From Erythrobacter sp. (GTDB lineage Bacteria > Pseudomonadota > Alphaproteobacteria > Sphingomonadales > Sphingomonadaceae), in NCBI GenBank assembly GCA_030731635.1, contig JANQTR010000042.1, positions 1 through 6,593 on the forward strand: a DNA stretch of 6,593 nucleotides, read 5' to 3'. Shown one piece after another: positions 5,406 through 6,593 of the stretch (its first letter is position 1; every line of letters begins with the position of its first letter). Under the pieces are notes generated by a model. The model ran no database searches and was not told the DNA's origin. It was given only the letters and a program-made list of their open reading frames with translations. Both the position numbers and the translations under genes were made by a program.

Positions 5406-6335
5406 ATGACCATCAGCTTCAAAGACAAGGTTGCCATCGTCACCGGTGCAGGCGGCGGTTTGGGCAAGGCCTACGCGCTCGAACTCGCGCGGCGCGGCGC
5501 AAAGGTTGTGGTCAATGACCTCGGCGGATCGCGCGATGGCACCGGCACGTCGGACGCAGCAGCGCAAGTCGTCGCCGAGATCGAAGCGATGGGCGGCGAG
5601 GCCATGGCCAATGGCGGTTCGGTCACCGAATTCGAACAGATGGAAAAGATGGTCGCCGATGCCAAGCAGAAGTGGGGCGGCGTCCATGTGCTGATCAACA
5701 ACGCGGGCGTGCTGCGCGACAAGACCTTCATCAAGATGGAGCCGACCGACTTTGAATTCGTGGTCAAGGTGCACCTCACCGGCAGCGCCTTTGCCACCAA
5801 GGCGTGCTGGGAAACCTTCCGCGAACAGGGCTATGGCCGCATCCTGATGACCGCATCGTCAACCGGCCTGTTCGGCAATTTCGGCCAGGCCAATTACGGC
5901 GCGGCCAAGCTGGGCCTTGCTGGTCTGACCAAGACGCTGCAGCTGGAAGGCGCGAAGTACAACATCCGCGTCAACTCGCTGTCGCCAGTGGCCGGCACGC
6001 GCATGACCGAAGACCTGTTCCCCGAAGAAGCGTTCAAGCTGTTCGCGCCGGAAAATGTGGTGCCAGCCGCGCTGTTCCTCGTCAGCGAAGATTCGCCCAC
6101 CAACGCCATCGTTGGCGCGGGCGCCGGGGGCTTCCATTCATCATGGGTGGTGATGAACGACGCGGTATGGCTGCCCGAGGAAGAGCGCACAGTCGAAGGT
6201 TTCGCCGCGCATTGGGAAGAGATCAACGCCTTCACCAACCTCACCGCCCCGCAATCGGGCAGCGAGCAATCGGGCAATATCCTGAAAGCGATGCAGAAGG
6301 TCACCGGCGCAGGCCCAGCCAGCGCGCGAGGGTAA
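5406..6335 (+). CDS. MFE-2-like short-chain dehydrogenase/reductase, probable (3R)-hydroxyacyl-CoA dehydrogenase type
   Basis: This 309-residue SDR oxidises or reduces a hydroxy/keto pair with NAD(P)(H). It shows the Rossmann motif TGAGGGLG (13-20), an acidic residue D38 after beta-2 that favours NAD over NADP, the NNAG motif (98-101), and the catalytic set S151, Y164 and K168 (YGAAK). The DLGGSRDGTG insert (38-47) and GNFGQANY (157-164) are hallmarks of the dehydrogenase part of peroxisomal multifunctional enzyme type 2, which acts on (3R)-hydroxyacyl-CoA. Bacterial stand-alone versions are common; the hydratase and sterol-carrier domains are absent. A C-terminal extension of roughly 60 residues beyond the SDR core (WLPEEERTVEGF onwards) is also MFE-2-like. 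A role in fatty-acid or steroid-like side-chain breakdown is inferred. A strong RBS precedes the start, and a palindromic candidate operator lies upstream. The final residues are Gly/Ala/Ser-rich. Confidence 0.88.
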   Translation: MTISFKDKVAIVTGAGGGLGKAYALELARRGAKVVVNDLGGSRDGTGTSDAAAQVVAEIEAMGGEAMANGGSVTEFEQMEKMVADAKQKWGGVHVLINNAGVLRDKTFIKMEPTDFEFVVKVHLTGSAFATKACWETFREQGYGRILMTASSTGLFGNFGQANYGAAKLGLAGLTKTLQLEGAKYNIRVNSLSPVAGTRMTEDLFPEEAFKLFAPENVVPAALFLVSEDSPTNAIVGAGAGGFHSSWVVMNDAVWLPEEERTVEGFAAHWEEINAFTNLTAPQSGSEQSGNILKAMQKVTGAGPASARG

Positions 6336-6361
6336 GACACAAGCTGTATTGACAAGCTAAG

Positions 6362-6406
6362 ACACCGGCGTCATCCTCCTTTTAAATCAAGGGGGATGAC
6401 CGGTGT
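6362..6406 (+). promoter_or_regulatory. Long hairpin covering the ribosome-binding site and GTG start of the next gene
   Basis: As plus-strand RNA, 6362-6368 pairs with 6400-6406 (7 bp). After a 2-nt CG bulge (6369-6370), 6371-6381 pairs with 6389-6399 (11 bp, one U-G wobble), leaving a 7-nt loop (6382-6388). The right arm contains the Shine-Dalgarno (AGGGGG, 6390-6395) and reaches into the GTG start (6403-6405). No T-run follows, so it is unlikely to be a terminator. It could be a translational switch or a palindromic intergenic repeat that happens to overlap the start. Confidence 0.55.
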
Positions 6407-6593
6407 ATAGCGACGAAGACCTCAATTCCGCTGTGGCCGCAGGCGCGCTGAGCGCCGAATCGGCGGACAATTTCCGGGCTCACATGAGCCGGATGCGCCA
6501 CCTGCCGCACGCCTCGGAAGAAGATTTCCGGCTGCTCAACAGCTTCAACGACATTTTCGTCAGCATCGGGATCGTGATCCTGCTGGTCGCGCT
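6403..6593 (+). CDS. Predicted membrane protein, N-terminal 63 residues (3'-truncated by window)
   Basis: From GTG 6403 the frame stays open to the window end. The visible part begins (M)YSDEDLNSAVAAGALSAE, a short helical segment of the kind found at the N-terminus of DUF2157-like and related membrane proteins of alphaproteobacteria. A charged region containing EEDFRLLNSFNDIF (about 42-55) follows, and then a hydrophobic stretch (VSIGIVILLVA) begins, clearly the first transmembrane helix. AGGGGG at 6390-6395 lies 7 nt before the GTG and supports this start, although it is buried in a predicted hairpin. The alternative start ATG 6484 would remove the conserved-looking N-terminal segment. An out-of-frame ATG at 6396 opens only a four-codon frame and is ignored. 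No function can be assigned; the family name is a tentative recollection. Confidence 0.7.
   Translation, partial: MYSDEDLNSAVAAGALSAESADNFRAHMSRMRHLPHASEEDFRLLNSFNDIFVSIGIVILLVA

Noticed and set aside
6396..6410. Four-codon frame ATG...TAG overlapping the membrane protein start
   Set aside because: Its ATG sits directly on the Shine-Dalgarno with no room for ribosome binding; chance overlap is the simpler reading.

Overview
The window looks like chromosomal DNA from a GC-rich alphaproteobacterium, most likely a member of the Sphingomonadales (Erythrobacter/Porphyrobacter/Novosphingobium-like). This rests on a DUF1153 (SciP-like) cell-cycle regulator preceded by a CtrA-type TTAACCAT box, a free-standing MFE-2-type SDR, a SOUL protein and the codon use. 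That placement is inference, since no rRNA or species marker is present. No tRNA, rRNA, CRISPR array, insertion sequence or phage gene was seen.

Layout. Positions 2-274 (+) hold the C-terminal end of an S9 (prolyl oligopeptidase family) peptidase, closed by a clear intrinsic terminator at 298-332. A 192-nt intergenic region with a CtrA-like box leads into a small DUF1153/SciP-like regulator (525-779, +). Convergent to it is a minus-strand block that reads, in transcription order: glmU (4495-3125), lipoprotein A (3128-2457), a truncated HNH remnant (2464-2372), lipoprotein B (2375-1734), a full-length small HNH protein (1741-1469) and, after a 75-nt gap, a SOUL-family protein (1393-797). Divergent from glmU is a HAD phosphoglycolate phosphatase (4572-5267, +). 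It is followed by an MFE-2-like short-chain dehydrogenase (5406-6335, +) and the start of a predicted membrane protein (6403 onward, +, cut by the window end).

The most unusual region is the glmU operon tail. Every junction from glmU to the HNH gene is a start/stop overlap (4, 8, 4 and 8 nt), so the genes are probably translationally coupled. The two lipoprotein genes are tandem paralogs with identical spacing of four cysteines (about 50% identity by hand count). Between them lies a 30-codon relic of the HNH gene that is 63/65 identical at the nucleotide level to the intact copy. It keeps its own start (TTG) and stop and may now serve only as a coupling leader.

Three candidate cis elements stand out: a perfect 16-bp palindrome upstream of the SDR, a long hairpin that pairs the ribosome-binding site and GTG start of the last gene, and the CtrA-like box upstream of the SciP-like gene. 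I did not find a convincing new defence or mobile system. Most genes are ordinary housekeeping genes.
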